Assembly (NCBI GenBank): GCA_019240525.1
Contig: JAFAYE010000001.1
Coordinates: 1,957,300 to 2,021,299, forward strand
DNA from: Candidatus Eremiobacterota bacterium
GTDB lineage: Bacteria > Vulcanimicrobiota > Vulcanimicrobiia > Vulcanimicrobiales > Vulcanimicrobiaceae
DNA length: 64,000 bases
Reading direction: 5' to 3'
Part shown: positions 17,768 through 24,659 of the stretch, in pieces
How the letters are laid out: each line of letters begins with the position of its first letter
Numbering within the stretch: the first letter of the stretch is position 1
The notes under the pieces: generated by a model
What the model saw: the letters and a program-made list of their open reading frames with translations, nothing else
The model's database searches: none
Told to the model about the DNA's origin: nothing
Program-made: the position numbers and the translations under genes

Positions 17768-19018
17768 CTATACTTTCTCGAAGAGCGCGCCGATTACCGT
17801 TAAGCCGGGGCCGAAGGCCATGCTCAAGACTTTGGTGCCTGTTGGGATATCGGGAGAGTCCACGACCAACTGCCAGATATGCGGCGCCGTCGCGGAAGCC
17901 ATGTTGCCGTGCTCGTAGAGAACCCGCCGGCTCAGGGCGACCGCCGATTCCTCGATGCCGAGTTTGCCGCGGATCTGATTGAGAATCGCCGGGCCGCCGG
18001 GATGGATGGCAAAGGTCATCGACGATTTCTCGCGTTCGAAGTCGAGGCCGACCTGCGCGCAGATTGTTTCGACGAACGCGCCGATCGAATCGCGAATCAT
18101 GAAGGGTACGCGCTTGGAGAGCGACATGTCGAACTGCAGCGGACCGGGGCGCAAGGTCATCTCGGGTAGCGAATCGGGAAGAATGAATTCGTCGATCGCC
18201 AAAACCTTCAGTCCGCCGCGGCGACCGCTCTTCTGGAACTCACTCTGCGGATAGGCCGCGTACTTGATGAAGCCGTCGGCAAAAAGCGTGGACGTGACGA
18301 AATTGTCGGGTTCGTCGCCAAGCAAATCGAAGTGCAAGGAGAGAAACTCGGTGTGCACGACATCCACGCGCTGCTTGGGTTTGGGAAGCGAAACGAACGA
18401 CGATCCCACCAGTCCGACCGCGGTTCGGATCGCCGGAAACGCGCCATAGCATCCCATGTGGTAGGAATGGGTGACGCCGACACCGAGCCAGCCGCGACGC
18501 GAAAGGAAGGTCTGCACCGGACTGGGCGAGACGTATCCCGAGCAGCTGACGTGCACGATGTCGTTGGGGGGCTCGAGTTGCCCGTCGCGATAGGCGCGCT
18601 CGAAAACGTTGCAGGCAACTTCTTCGAATAAGTTCATGCGCTCGTCGAGCGTCTCGCCGGTGGGACTGCGCAGATTGCCGTGACGGCGAACCAAATCCGA
18701 AGGATGCTCCGGATCGTCGGTGACAAAGCGCGAGGTCAGCACGCTCACTTGACGCCGCGCGATGTATTCCGACGACGTGCCGTATCGCGCCATCCGTGCT
18801 TGCAGCATGCGCTCGACTTCCGCGCGTTCGGCGGCATCGTCGAGCTTGCGCGCGGCGCATTGCGCCAAGGTCATGAAGTGCGCCTGGATCGGCTTGAGCT
18901 CGTCCTGAGGAACGGACGGCGTGACTTCGATGCGTTCGAAATCGGATAAGACGACCGGTACCGTGCCGAACGGGGGCTTGGGGTCGATTTTGCCGAGCGA
19001 TCGTTCTAAAGTGCGCAT
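17768..19018 (-). CDS. Type III polyketide synthase (chalcone/stilbene synthase superfamily)
   Basis: The protein has 416 residues from the ATG at 19018; an in-frame TTG at 19033 would add five residues, and neither start has a clear ribosome site. The thiolase-fold triad is visible: Cys190 in YHMGCYGAFPA, His339 in FAIHPGGPAI and Asn372 in EHGNMASAT. HVSCSGYVSPSP and LFADGFIKY are further family blocks. Type III enzymes extend acyl-CoA starters with malonyl-CoA to alkylresorcinols, alkylpyrones or similar; the product cannot be told from sequence alone. The operon order (phosphoesterase, this gene, sulfotransferase, two phosphoesterases) suggests a sulfated lipid or phenolic product. Confidence 0.88.
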   Translation of the reverse strand: MRTLERSLGKIDPKPPFGTVPVVLSDFERIEVTPSVPQDELKPIQAHFMTLAQCAARKLDDAAERAEVERMLQARMARYGTSSEYIARRQVSVLTSRFVTDDPEHPSDLVRRHGNLRSPTGETLDERMNLFEEVACNVFERAYRDGQLEPPNDIVHVSCSGYVSPSPVQTFLSRRGWLGVGVTHSYHMGCYGAFPAIRTAVGLVGSSFVSLPKPKQRVDVVHTEFLSLHFDLLGDEPDNFVTSTLFADGFIKYAAYPQSEFQKSGRRGGLKVLAIDEFILPDSLPEMTLRPGPLQFDMSLSKRVPFMIRDSIGAFVETICAQVGLDFEREKSSMTFAIHPGGPAILNQIRGKLGIEESAVALSRRVLYEHGNMASATAPHIWQLVVDSPDIPTGTKVLSMAFGPGLTVIGALFEKV

Positions 19019-19112
19019 AGGAAACCGTTGCAAACGTTCGCCGTCTGCGCCTTTCTTCCATTTGCTGCGCTACCCGCGCTATCGTTGATAATCGTCACTA
19101 ATCCTGGTTATC

Positions 19113-20459
19113 TTATTCGGTGTCCACCGGCTGGTTCGAGGGTGGACGCCGCAGCAAATATGATTTCGAATACTCACTTCCGATCCGCACGAATGCTCGC
19201 GGCGTTTGCGAGAAGTCGAAAAAATCGTTCGCAAAGTCAGACGACGTGACGTCGGTCGTTCCCAACCGTCCCAAGTTCCAGTTGTCTTCGAGGAATCGAA
19301 CGATGCTTCCGAACTCATATTGATAATGCGATACGTACCCGGCTTTGGCATACGGCGAAACTGCAATGAACGGAACGCGAAATCCCAAGCCGCCGTAACG
19401 ACGATTTCCCGGTGGTGCGACGTGATCGTACCATCCGCCCCAATCGTCCCATACGATCAAGATTGCCGTCGTCTTCCAAGCATCGCTCGCGCCGATCGCA
19501 TCGACGACTTGCGCCACCCACGACGGGCCCGTGTCGGAGCTTTGGCCGGGATGGTCGGAGTTGTGAAAATCGGGAATGACCCATGCGACCGACGGAAGCG
19601 TGCCGCGGCTGATATCGGTGAAGACGTCGGTCTCGGGCGATACGACGTTCGACCAGTCGGCGCCCAAGCGCACGGCATGGATCGCAGCAAATGCGTTCCA
19701 AAGATTGCCGCCGATCGTTCCCGCCGCCGGCGTATAGTAGCGCCACGACACGGCGGACTTGTCGAGCAGGTCGGCGAGCGTTTCGTACGACATGCACGGG
19801 AACGGGCCGGTGAAAACGCTGTATTTATTGCTTACCGAAATCAGCGAAGTCCGCGTTGCGGGCGGTGCGTTGCAACCCCAGGGCTCAGCCGTCGGAAAGT
19901 CGATGAGGCTTTCGCCGCTTCCGATCTCGGTGCCACCGCGAATCAAGTCCTGATGCGCGGTAAAACTGCCGCTGCCTTGCGTCTGGAATGTATGATCGGC
20001 CAAGACGTATTGCTTGGCGAGATCCCAATACGGTGCGATCTGCGTGGGATCGACGTAGCGATAGACGTACGTTCCCGACATCCGCCCGATCGGAACAGTA
20101 TCGAAGCCGTTCATCTTCCCGCCGTTCCAGTCTCGCCGCCAAAAGTTGTAGCCGTTGTTCGGAGAGATCGGACTCGCCAGCGTGCTCTCTTTTAACCGGA
20201 TCGATCCGCCGTTGTGGGTCTTGCCACGGGTGGCTCCGTCGGCGCCCGGAAACGTCGCGAAGAGATTGTCGAACGTTCGGTTTTCCTGAACGAGGATCAC
20301 GACGTGGGTGAAGTACTTGCCTTTCGCCGCGGGCGGCGGAGGCGCCAAGTACGGCGACCCGGCGGAGCCGCCTCCGCCGCAACCAGCGAGCAATGCGAAT
20401 GTGGCAGTGAAAAGGAGCGCGAGCACCACGACGCGCCGCGCGGGATCGGGGACGGGCAT
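19113..20459 (-). CDS. AcpA/phospholipase C-like phosphoesterase lipoprotein (second subfamily)
   Basis: The protein has 448 residues with an ATG start. The signal peptide ends FALLAGC (Cys27). Motifs: HVVILVQENRTFDNLFATFPG, SGSFTAHQDLIRGGT, FHNSDHPG, VWDDWGGWYDHVAPP and YEFGSIVRFLEDNWNLGRLGTTD. It is the first gene of the minus-strand operon running through the polyketide synthase. Its start codon shares two bases with the start of the divergent sua5 gene (CATG at 20457-20460). Its promoter therefore lies inside sua5 coding sequence. The 94 bases between its stop and the polyketide synthase start hold no clear hairpin, so readthrough is plausible. Confidence 0.86.
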   Translation of the reverse strand: MPVPDPARRVVVLALLFTATFALLAGCGGGGSAGSPYLAPPPPAAKGKYFTHVVILVQENRTFDNLFATFPGADGATRGKTHNGGSIRLKESTLASPISPNNGYNFWRRDWNGGKMNGFDTVPIGRMSGTYVYRYVDPTQIAPYWDLAKQYVLADHTFQTQGSGSFTAHQDLIRGGTEIGSGESLIDFPTAEPWGCNAPPATRTSLISVSNKYSVFTGPFPCMSYETLADLLDKSAVSWRYYTPAAGTIGGNLWNAFAAIHAVRLGADWSNVVSPETDVFTDISRGTLPSVAWVIPDFHNSDHPGQSSDTGPSWVAQVVDAIGASDAWKTTAILIVWDDWGGWYDHVAPPGNRRYGGLGFRVPFIAVSPYAKAGYVSHYQYEFGSIVRFLEDNWNLGRLGTTDVTSSDFANDFFDFSQTPRAFVRIGSEYSKSYLLRRPPSNQPVDTE

Positions 20460-21507
20460 GATATTAAAGGTATCGGCCGAGGCCGGGGGTCATCCCTTCC
20501 GCGTGCCCATCGTGGCCGCCGGACCCCAGAGCATCGCCCAAGCGGCCGGCCTGTTGCGCGCCGGGGAGCTCGTCGCATTTCCGACCGAGACCGTCTACGG
20601 CTTGGGGGCGCTTGCTTTCAACGTGGAGGCCGTCGCCAAAATCTTCGAAGTCAAACGGCGGCCGGCATTCGACCCGCTGATCGTCCACATTCTCGATCGC
20701 TCGATGCTCGAGGAGGTCACGCTCGGCTTGACGCCTCTGGGCGAAAAGCTCGCCGCGGAGTTTTGGCCGGGCCCGCTGACCCTCGTCCTGCCCAAGGCCG
20801 CGAACGTTTCAGCCTTAGTAACTGCCGGCTTGCCGACGGTCGCGGTTCGAATGCCGGCCCAGCCGGTTGCCCGAGCACTGCTGACGGCGGTTGGGGCTCC
20901 CATTGCGGCGCCGAGTGCGAATCCGTTCGGCGGCTTGAGCCCGACGCGCGCCGGGCACGTGGCCGAAGGCCTCGGCGATCGCGTTGGTTTGATCCTTGAC
21001 GGCGGTCCAACCGAGCACGGCATCGAGTCCACCGTGGTCGCGCTCGAACCCGAGCCCGAACTGCTCCGCCCGGGCGCGGTCGCGCTCGAAGAGATCGAGC
21101 GCATCGCCGGACCGCTGCTACGCGGCGGCCGCGGTTCGGTTCGTGCGCCGGGCCAGCTCGAGCTGCATTATGCGCCGCGAACGCCTTTACGAATCGTCGA
21201 TCCGGCCACGGTTCCGAAGGCGCAGCGGCAGGCGGCCGGCGTGGTCACCCTGCGCGAGGAGTTCGGCGGATATGCCGCGTCGCGCGTCCTTTCGTCCAAT
21301 GGCAATCTGCGCGAAGCCGCAGGCCGTTTCTTTGACATCTTGCACGAGCTCGATTCGCTCGGACTCGAACGGATCGACGCGCAGGCGTTGCCTGAGCATG
21401 GGCTGGGAATGGCGATGATGGATCGGCTACGTCGGGCGGCGGCGAGCCGAAACGCTTCCGGCTCGCCAAGCGTTATGCCCTTGAACACCGAAGAAGGAAA
21501 GCTATGA
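20458..21507 (+). CDS. sua5: L-threonylcarbamoyladenylate synthase (Sua5/YrdC/YwlC)
   Basis: The protein has 349 residues from the ATG at 20458. It makes threonylcarbamoyl-AMP from threonine, bicarbonate and ATP, the first step in t6A37 modification of ANN-decoding tRNAs, in the cytoplasm. The YrdC domain (about 15-200) shows ELVAFPTETVYGLG, KRRPAFDPLIVHI and APSANPFGGLSPT. A C-terminal Sua5 domain follows (about 225-345), so this is the long two-domain form. A later GTG at 20501 would also keep the domain, but the longer start gives the usual lead-in. The frame open to 20308 would overlap the divergent phosphoesterase. The stop overlaps the next gene by four bases (ATGA). Confidence 0.9.
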   Translation: MILKVSAEAGGHPFRVPIVAAGPQSIAQAAGLLRAGELVAFPTETVYGLGALAFNVEAVAKIFEVKRRPAFDPLIVHILDRSMLEEVTLGLTPLGEKLAAEFWPGPLTLVLPKAANVSALVTAGLPTVAVRMPAQPVARALLTAVGAPIAAPSANPFGGLSPTRAGHVAEGLGDRVGLILDGGPTEHGIESTVVALEPEPELLRPGAVALEEIERIAGPLLRGGRGSVRAPGQLELHYAPRTPLRIVDPATVPKAQRQAAGVVTLREEFGGYAASRVLSSNGNLREAAGRFFDILHELDSLGLERIDAQALPEHGLGMAMMDRLRRAAASRNASGSPSVMPLNTEEGKL

Positions 21508-22829
21508 AGTCGTTTTCAGAACTGTCGGCCCGCGCGAGCGTCATCACCGCGCTGCTCGCTATATTGTGCACGGGCGCGGCGCCGGCCGTGTTGCCATATC
21601 AGGTTGCGGAGGACGTTTCGCAGAGTTTCGGGCTTCTGACAACGACCTATTACGACACGGTCGATCCGCAAGTCTTATTGGCGGCTGCCGGCAATGCGCT
21701 CGTGCAAACGGCGCACAAGAAAGGCGTATCGATTCCTGCGCCCGCCCTGCGGGTCGAAGGCGATCGCGATGCGACCTTGGCGGCGCTCGACGACGCGATC
21801 TTGCGCACGGCGCGCGCGGCGCATGCCTCGCCCAACGATTTTGCGTACGCAGTTATCGATGCGATGGCCAAAGCCACGAACGACCGCTACACACAGTTCT
21901 TCACCCCCGACGAGTTCAAACAATTTAACGAAGCGCTCGATCCGCGGCGCATCGGCGGCATCGGCGTGATGATCGAGCCCGACGCCGCGTCGGGGTGCGT
22001 TCGCGTTACCTACGTTCTCCCAAGTACTCCCGCGGAACGCGCCGGAGTTCAAGTGGGCGACATCATCGTCGCGGTCGACTCCGTACCCACGAAAGGCGTT
22101 CCCGTCGATGCCGTCAGCGGACGCTTGCGCGGCAAGCCCGGTACCGTCGTGGCGGTGACGCTCCAGCGTGCGCATCCGGCGGTCGTGAGCATTACGCGCG
22201 CCGACGTGCAGCCCCCGACGGTTGTCTTCAAGATGCTCGCCGACGGAATCGGCTACATTTGGGTCATGGAGTTCGGACGCGCGACACCAAGCGAGTTCGA
22301 TACTGCCATCTCGCGATTGACTCAGCTCGGCGCGAAGGCGCTGGTGCTCGATCTTCGCAACGATGGCGGCGGATACGTCAACTCGGCGCTCGATATCAGC
22401 TCGCGTTTCATTGCCAATAAGGCAATCGTCACCGTCGAAGAGCGCGGGAAGCGCGCGACCACCATTGACGCCGACGCCAATCCGTCGATCTCACTTCCAG
22501 TCACGGTGCTCGTCAATCAGTTTACCGCATCGGCCTCGGAGATCACCGCCGGCGCCCTGCAAGACGACGGAATCGGCAAGCTCGTCGGCGCGCGCACCTT
22601 CGGCAAAGGTGTAATGCAAACGCTGACGCCGCTTCCTGACGGCGCGGCAATCAAGATCACGACGGCGCACTATCTCACGCCCAGCAACCGCGACATCAAC
22701 CTGCGCGGAATCGATCCGGACCTGCGTATCGAGGAGAGTCGGGACGCGCGCTTCGGCGACATCGCGACCGACGCGCAGTTACGCGCGGCCATCGTTTTGC
22801 TGCAGAAGAAGATCGCGGAAAAGGGTTAG
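21504..22829 (+). CDS. S41-family C-terminal processing peptidase with PDZ domain
   Basis: The protein has 441 residues, its ATG overlapping the sua5 stop. An N-terminal signal or membrane segment (12-30) is followed by a PDZ domain (about 148-230, IGGIGVMI...PAERAGVQVGDIIVAV). The tail-specific protease domain follows. Catalytic Ser345 is in TASASEITAG and Lys368 in TFGKGVMQ, the Ser-Lys dyad of CtpA/Prc enzymes. LDLRNDGGGYVNSA is the usual core strand. It should cleave C-terminal tails of exported proteins in the periplasm or outside the membrane. It converges with the gene at 22826 with stops overlapping (TTAG). Confidence 0.9.
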   Translation: MKSFSELSARASVITALLAILCTGAAPAVLPYQVAEDVSQSFGLLTTTYYDTVDPQVLLAAAGNALVQTAHKKGVSIPAPALRVEGDRDATLAALDDAILRTARAAHASPNDFAYAVIDAMAKATNDRYTQFFTPDEFKQFNEALDPRRIGGIGVMIEPDAASGCVRVTYVLPSTPAERAGVQVGDIIVAVDSVPTKGVPVDAVSGRLRGKPGTVVAVTLQRAHPAVVSITRADVQPPTVVFKMLADGIGYIWVMEFGRATPSEFDTAISRLTQLGAKALVLDLRNDGGGYVNSALDISSRFIANKAIVTVEERGKRATTIDADANPSISLPVTVLVNQFTASASEITAGALQDDGIGKLVGARTFGKGVMQTLTPLPDGAAIKITTAHYLTPSNRDINLRGIDPDLRIEESRDARFGDIATDAQLRAAIVLLQKKIAEKG

Positions 22830-23245
22830 CCGCGGCGGCGGACGAGCCGCACCTGCCGCCCATCGCGCTCGAAGGTTACCTCGTCCATGAGGCGGCGCAT
22901 CAAAAAGATCCCGAACCCGCGACCGCGGTCGTCCGGCTCGACCTTCGAGCAAGCGGACGGCTCGTTGAATCCGCGGCCGCTGTCACAAATTTCGATGGCG
23001 AGCGCTTCGTCGTCAAAGCTGCAGTTAACCACGATCTTCCGAGCGGGCGTTTCCCCACCATGTTCGACCGCGTTGCTGAGCGCTTCGCCCGCCGCCAGCC
23101 GAATGTCGGAGAGAGCGTCTTCGGTGAATCCGCACTCGGCCGCGAAGGCTGCCACGCTGCGCCGCGCTAACGGAACGTTCCGCACGTCGCTCGTATAGGC
23201 GACGCGGTACTCTCGTTTCGGGGGCGTCGCCGACGTGGTGGTCAC
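22826..23245 (-). CDS. RsbW/SpoIIAB-type ATP-binding anti-sigma kinase-like protein
   Basis: The protein has 139 residues with a GTG start. A single HATPase_c_2 domain fills it. The N box is AGEALSNAVEHGG, G1 is CDSGRGFNEP and G2 is DDRGRGFGIFLMRRLMDEV. Such proteins bind ATP and either phosphorylate an anti-anti-sigma factor or hold a sigma factor. No partner (STAS protein, sigma factor or phosphatase) is adjacent, so the target is unknown. No membrane segment is present. It stands alone, convergent to the peptidase gene; the tRNA gene is 96 bases upstream on the opposite strand. Confidence 0.8.
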   Translation of the reverse strand: MTTTSATPPKREYRVAYTSDVRNVPLARRSVAAFAAECGFTEDALSDIRLAAGEALSNAVEHGGETPARKIVVNCSFDDEALAIEICDSGRGFNEPSACSKVEPDDRGRGFGIFLMRRLMDEVTFERDGRQVRLVRRRG

Positions 23246-23341
23246 CGTGAAGTTTTCCCGGGCCTGGCGGAGGCTTAAACCTCACGCGGCGCGCGGCGAA
23301 GAGGAGGGCGCAGCAAGCGCGAAACTGCGGGGTGAGAGAGC

Positions 23342-23417
23342 GGGCGATTAGCTCAGCTGGGAGAGCGCCTCCCTTACAAGGAGGATGTCGGCGGTTCGAG
23401 CCCGTCATCGCCCACCA
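23342..23417 (+). tRNA. tRNA-Val (anticodon TAC)
   Basis: A 76-base cloverleaf: acceptor GGGCGAT pairs with ATCGCCC; the D arm contains TAGCTCAGCTGGGAGAGC; the anticodon stem CCTCC/GGAGG holds loop CTTACAA with TAC; the T arm is GGCGGTTCGAGCCCGTC. Discriminator A and an encoded CCA (23415-23417) end it. It reads valine GTA codons. A cluster of palindromic repeats starts four bases later. Confidence 0.97.
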
Positions 23418-23420
23418 TAA

Positions 23421-23612
23421 GCAATGCTTCGACAGGCTCAGCATGACAGCACTGATGTCACCCTGAGCTTGTCGAAGGGTCGTCAGCAGCGATGCTTCGA
23501 CAGGCTCAGCACGACAGCGCTCGACAGGCTCAGCATGACAGTGCTGATGTCACCCTGAGCTTGTCGAAGGGTCGTCAGCAGCAATGCTTCGACAGGCTCA
23601 GCATGACAGTGC
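23421..23612. repeat. Cluster of six palindromic repeats after tRNA-Val
   Basis: Six copies of a 23-25-base element occur in alternating orientation (TGCTTCGACAGGCTCAG..TGACAG and TGTCACCCTGAGCTTGTCGAAGGG). The first pair (23426-23449 and 23455-23479) can fold into a long hairpin with a five-base loop. A unit of roughly 93 bases (pair plus GTCGTCAGCAG spacer) is repeated twice. This resembles REP/BIME clusters. Position suggests a role in ending or processing the tRNA transcript, but that is inference. Confidence 0.88.
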
Positions 23613-23645
23613 TTCGAGAGCCGCAGCATAGCGAGGGAGGAGATT

Positions 23646-24458
23646 TTGTTGACCAATAACGGGGAGCCGGCAACCGCGGTTCGCGTCGAGCGCGATGGCG
23701 ACATCGCGATCCTGACGATGAATCGTCCGCAGAAGCGCAACGCGCTTTCGCTGCAAACGATGCGAGAGCTCGAGGCCGCGCTTGCCGGAATCGCCTCGGA
23801 CGTGCGCGCGGTGATCTTGCGCGCCGAGGGTCCGGCGTTTAGCGCGGGCCACGATTTGCGCGAACTCGTTGGGGGTGACGAAGAAAGCTATCGTGCCGTT
23901 TTCGATGCCTGCGTTGATCTGATGGCTCGGATCGCTGCGGTGCCGCAGCCGGTCATCGCGGAGGTCGCCGGCGTTGCAACCGCCGCGGGCTGTCAGCTCG
24001 TTGCGGCATGCGATTTGGCCGTTGCCTCGAGCACGGCGACGTTTGCGACACCGGGCGTGCGCATTGGGCTGTTTTGCAGCACGCCGATGGTGGCGCTCAC
24101 CCGCGCGATCGGGCGCAAGCGTGCCATGGAGATGCTGCTGACGGGAGATCCGATCGACGCACCGACGGCGCTGTCGTGGGGTTTGGTTAATCGCGTCGTT
24201 TCGCCCGAACGCCTTCATGAGGAAACGCTCGCGCTCGCGCGCAAGATCGCCACGTCGAGCGGCACGATTATCGCGCTCGGCAAGGCGGCATTTTACGCGC
24301 AGATCGAGCTCAGCGCGAAGGACGCCTACGACTACACGAAGGCAGTCATGACATCGAATGCACTCGAGGCAGACGCGAGCGAAGGGATCACCGCATTTTT
24401 CGAGCGGCGTTCCCCGAAATGGAAGGAAGCGATGCAGGGGATGCCCGAGGACCGTTGA
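23646..24458 (+). CDS. Enoyl-CoA hydratase/isomerase (crotonase) family protein
   Basis: The protein has 270 residues. Adjacent TTG codons at 23646 and 23649 are possible starts behind GGAGGAG. The crotonase fold is clear: LTMNRPQKRNALS, oxyanion-hole stretches FSAGHDLREL and VATAAGCQLVAACDLAVAS, then RKRAMEMLLTGDPIDAPTALSWGLVNRVV. It resembles the ECHDC3 branch (SAGHDL, FATPGVRIGLFCSTP). The Glu pair of true enoyl-CoA hydratases is not evident, so hydratase activity is doubtful; isomerase, hydrolase or other acyl-CoA chemistry is possible. No fatty-acid oxidation genes are adjacent. Confidence 0.85.
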   Translation: MLTNNGEPATAVRVERDGDIAILTMNRPQKRNALSLQTMRELEAALAGIASDVRAVILRAEGPAFSAGHDLRELVGGDEESYRAVFDACVDLMARIAAVPQPVIAEVAGVATAAGCQLVAACDLAVASSTATFATPGVRIGLFCSTPMVALTRAIGRKRAMEMLLTGDPIDAPTALSWGLVNRVVSPERLHEETLALARKIATSSGTIIALGKAAFYAQIELSAKDAYDYTKAVMTSNALEADASEGITAFFERRSPKWKEAMQGMPEDR

Positions 24459-24575
24459 AGCCCGACCGCCCGCGGCGCTCGCGTGTGGGCAGTGTGCGCC
24501 GGCGATCGCAAAAAACGTCGCCCACACCCGGTATGCGTGAACCCGACAAAAAGGGATTCGCGCGTACGCGACGGC

Positions 24576-24604
24576 AGGAGGGCTCGCTTATGGCGAGCCC
24601 TCCT
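24576..24604. terminator. GC-rich hairpin downstream of the crotonase gene
   Basis: A perfect 12-base stem, AGGAGGGCTCGC, with loop TTATG and its complement, lies in the 201-base gap between the crotonase and DUF5693 genes. No T tract follows. It is probably a terminator or transcript end-protecting structure; the rest of the gap shows nothing recognisable. Confidence 0.5.
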
Positions 24605-24659
24605 GTGATTGTGAGCGTTTGCAGCGAAACGGAGAGATCGGTCGAATGAGAGGCGCTTC

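Noticed and set aside
23421-23612. CRISPR array
   Set aside because: The repeats alternate in orientation, spacers are very short or shared, and no cas genes are near. It fits REP-type palindromes.
23342-23650. Integrative element at the tRNA-Val 3' end
   Set aside because: No integrase, no direct repeat of the tRNA 3' end, and the downstream genes look native.
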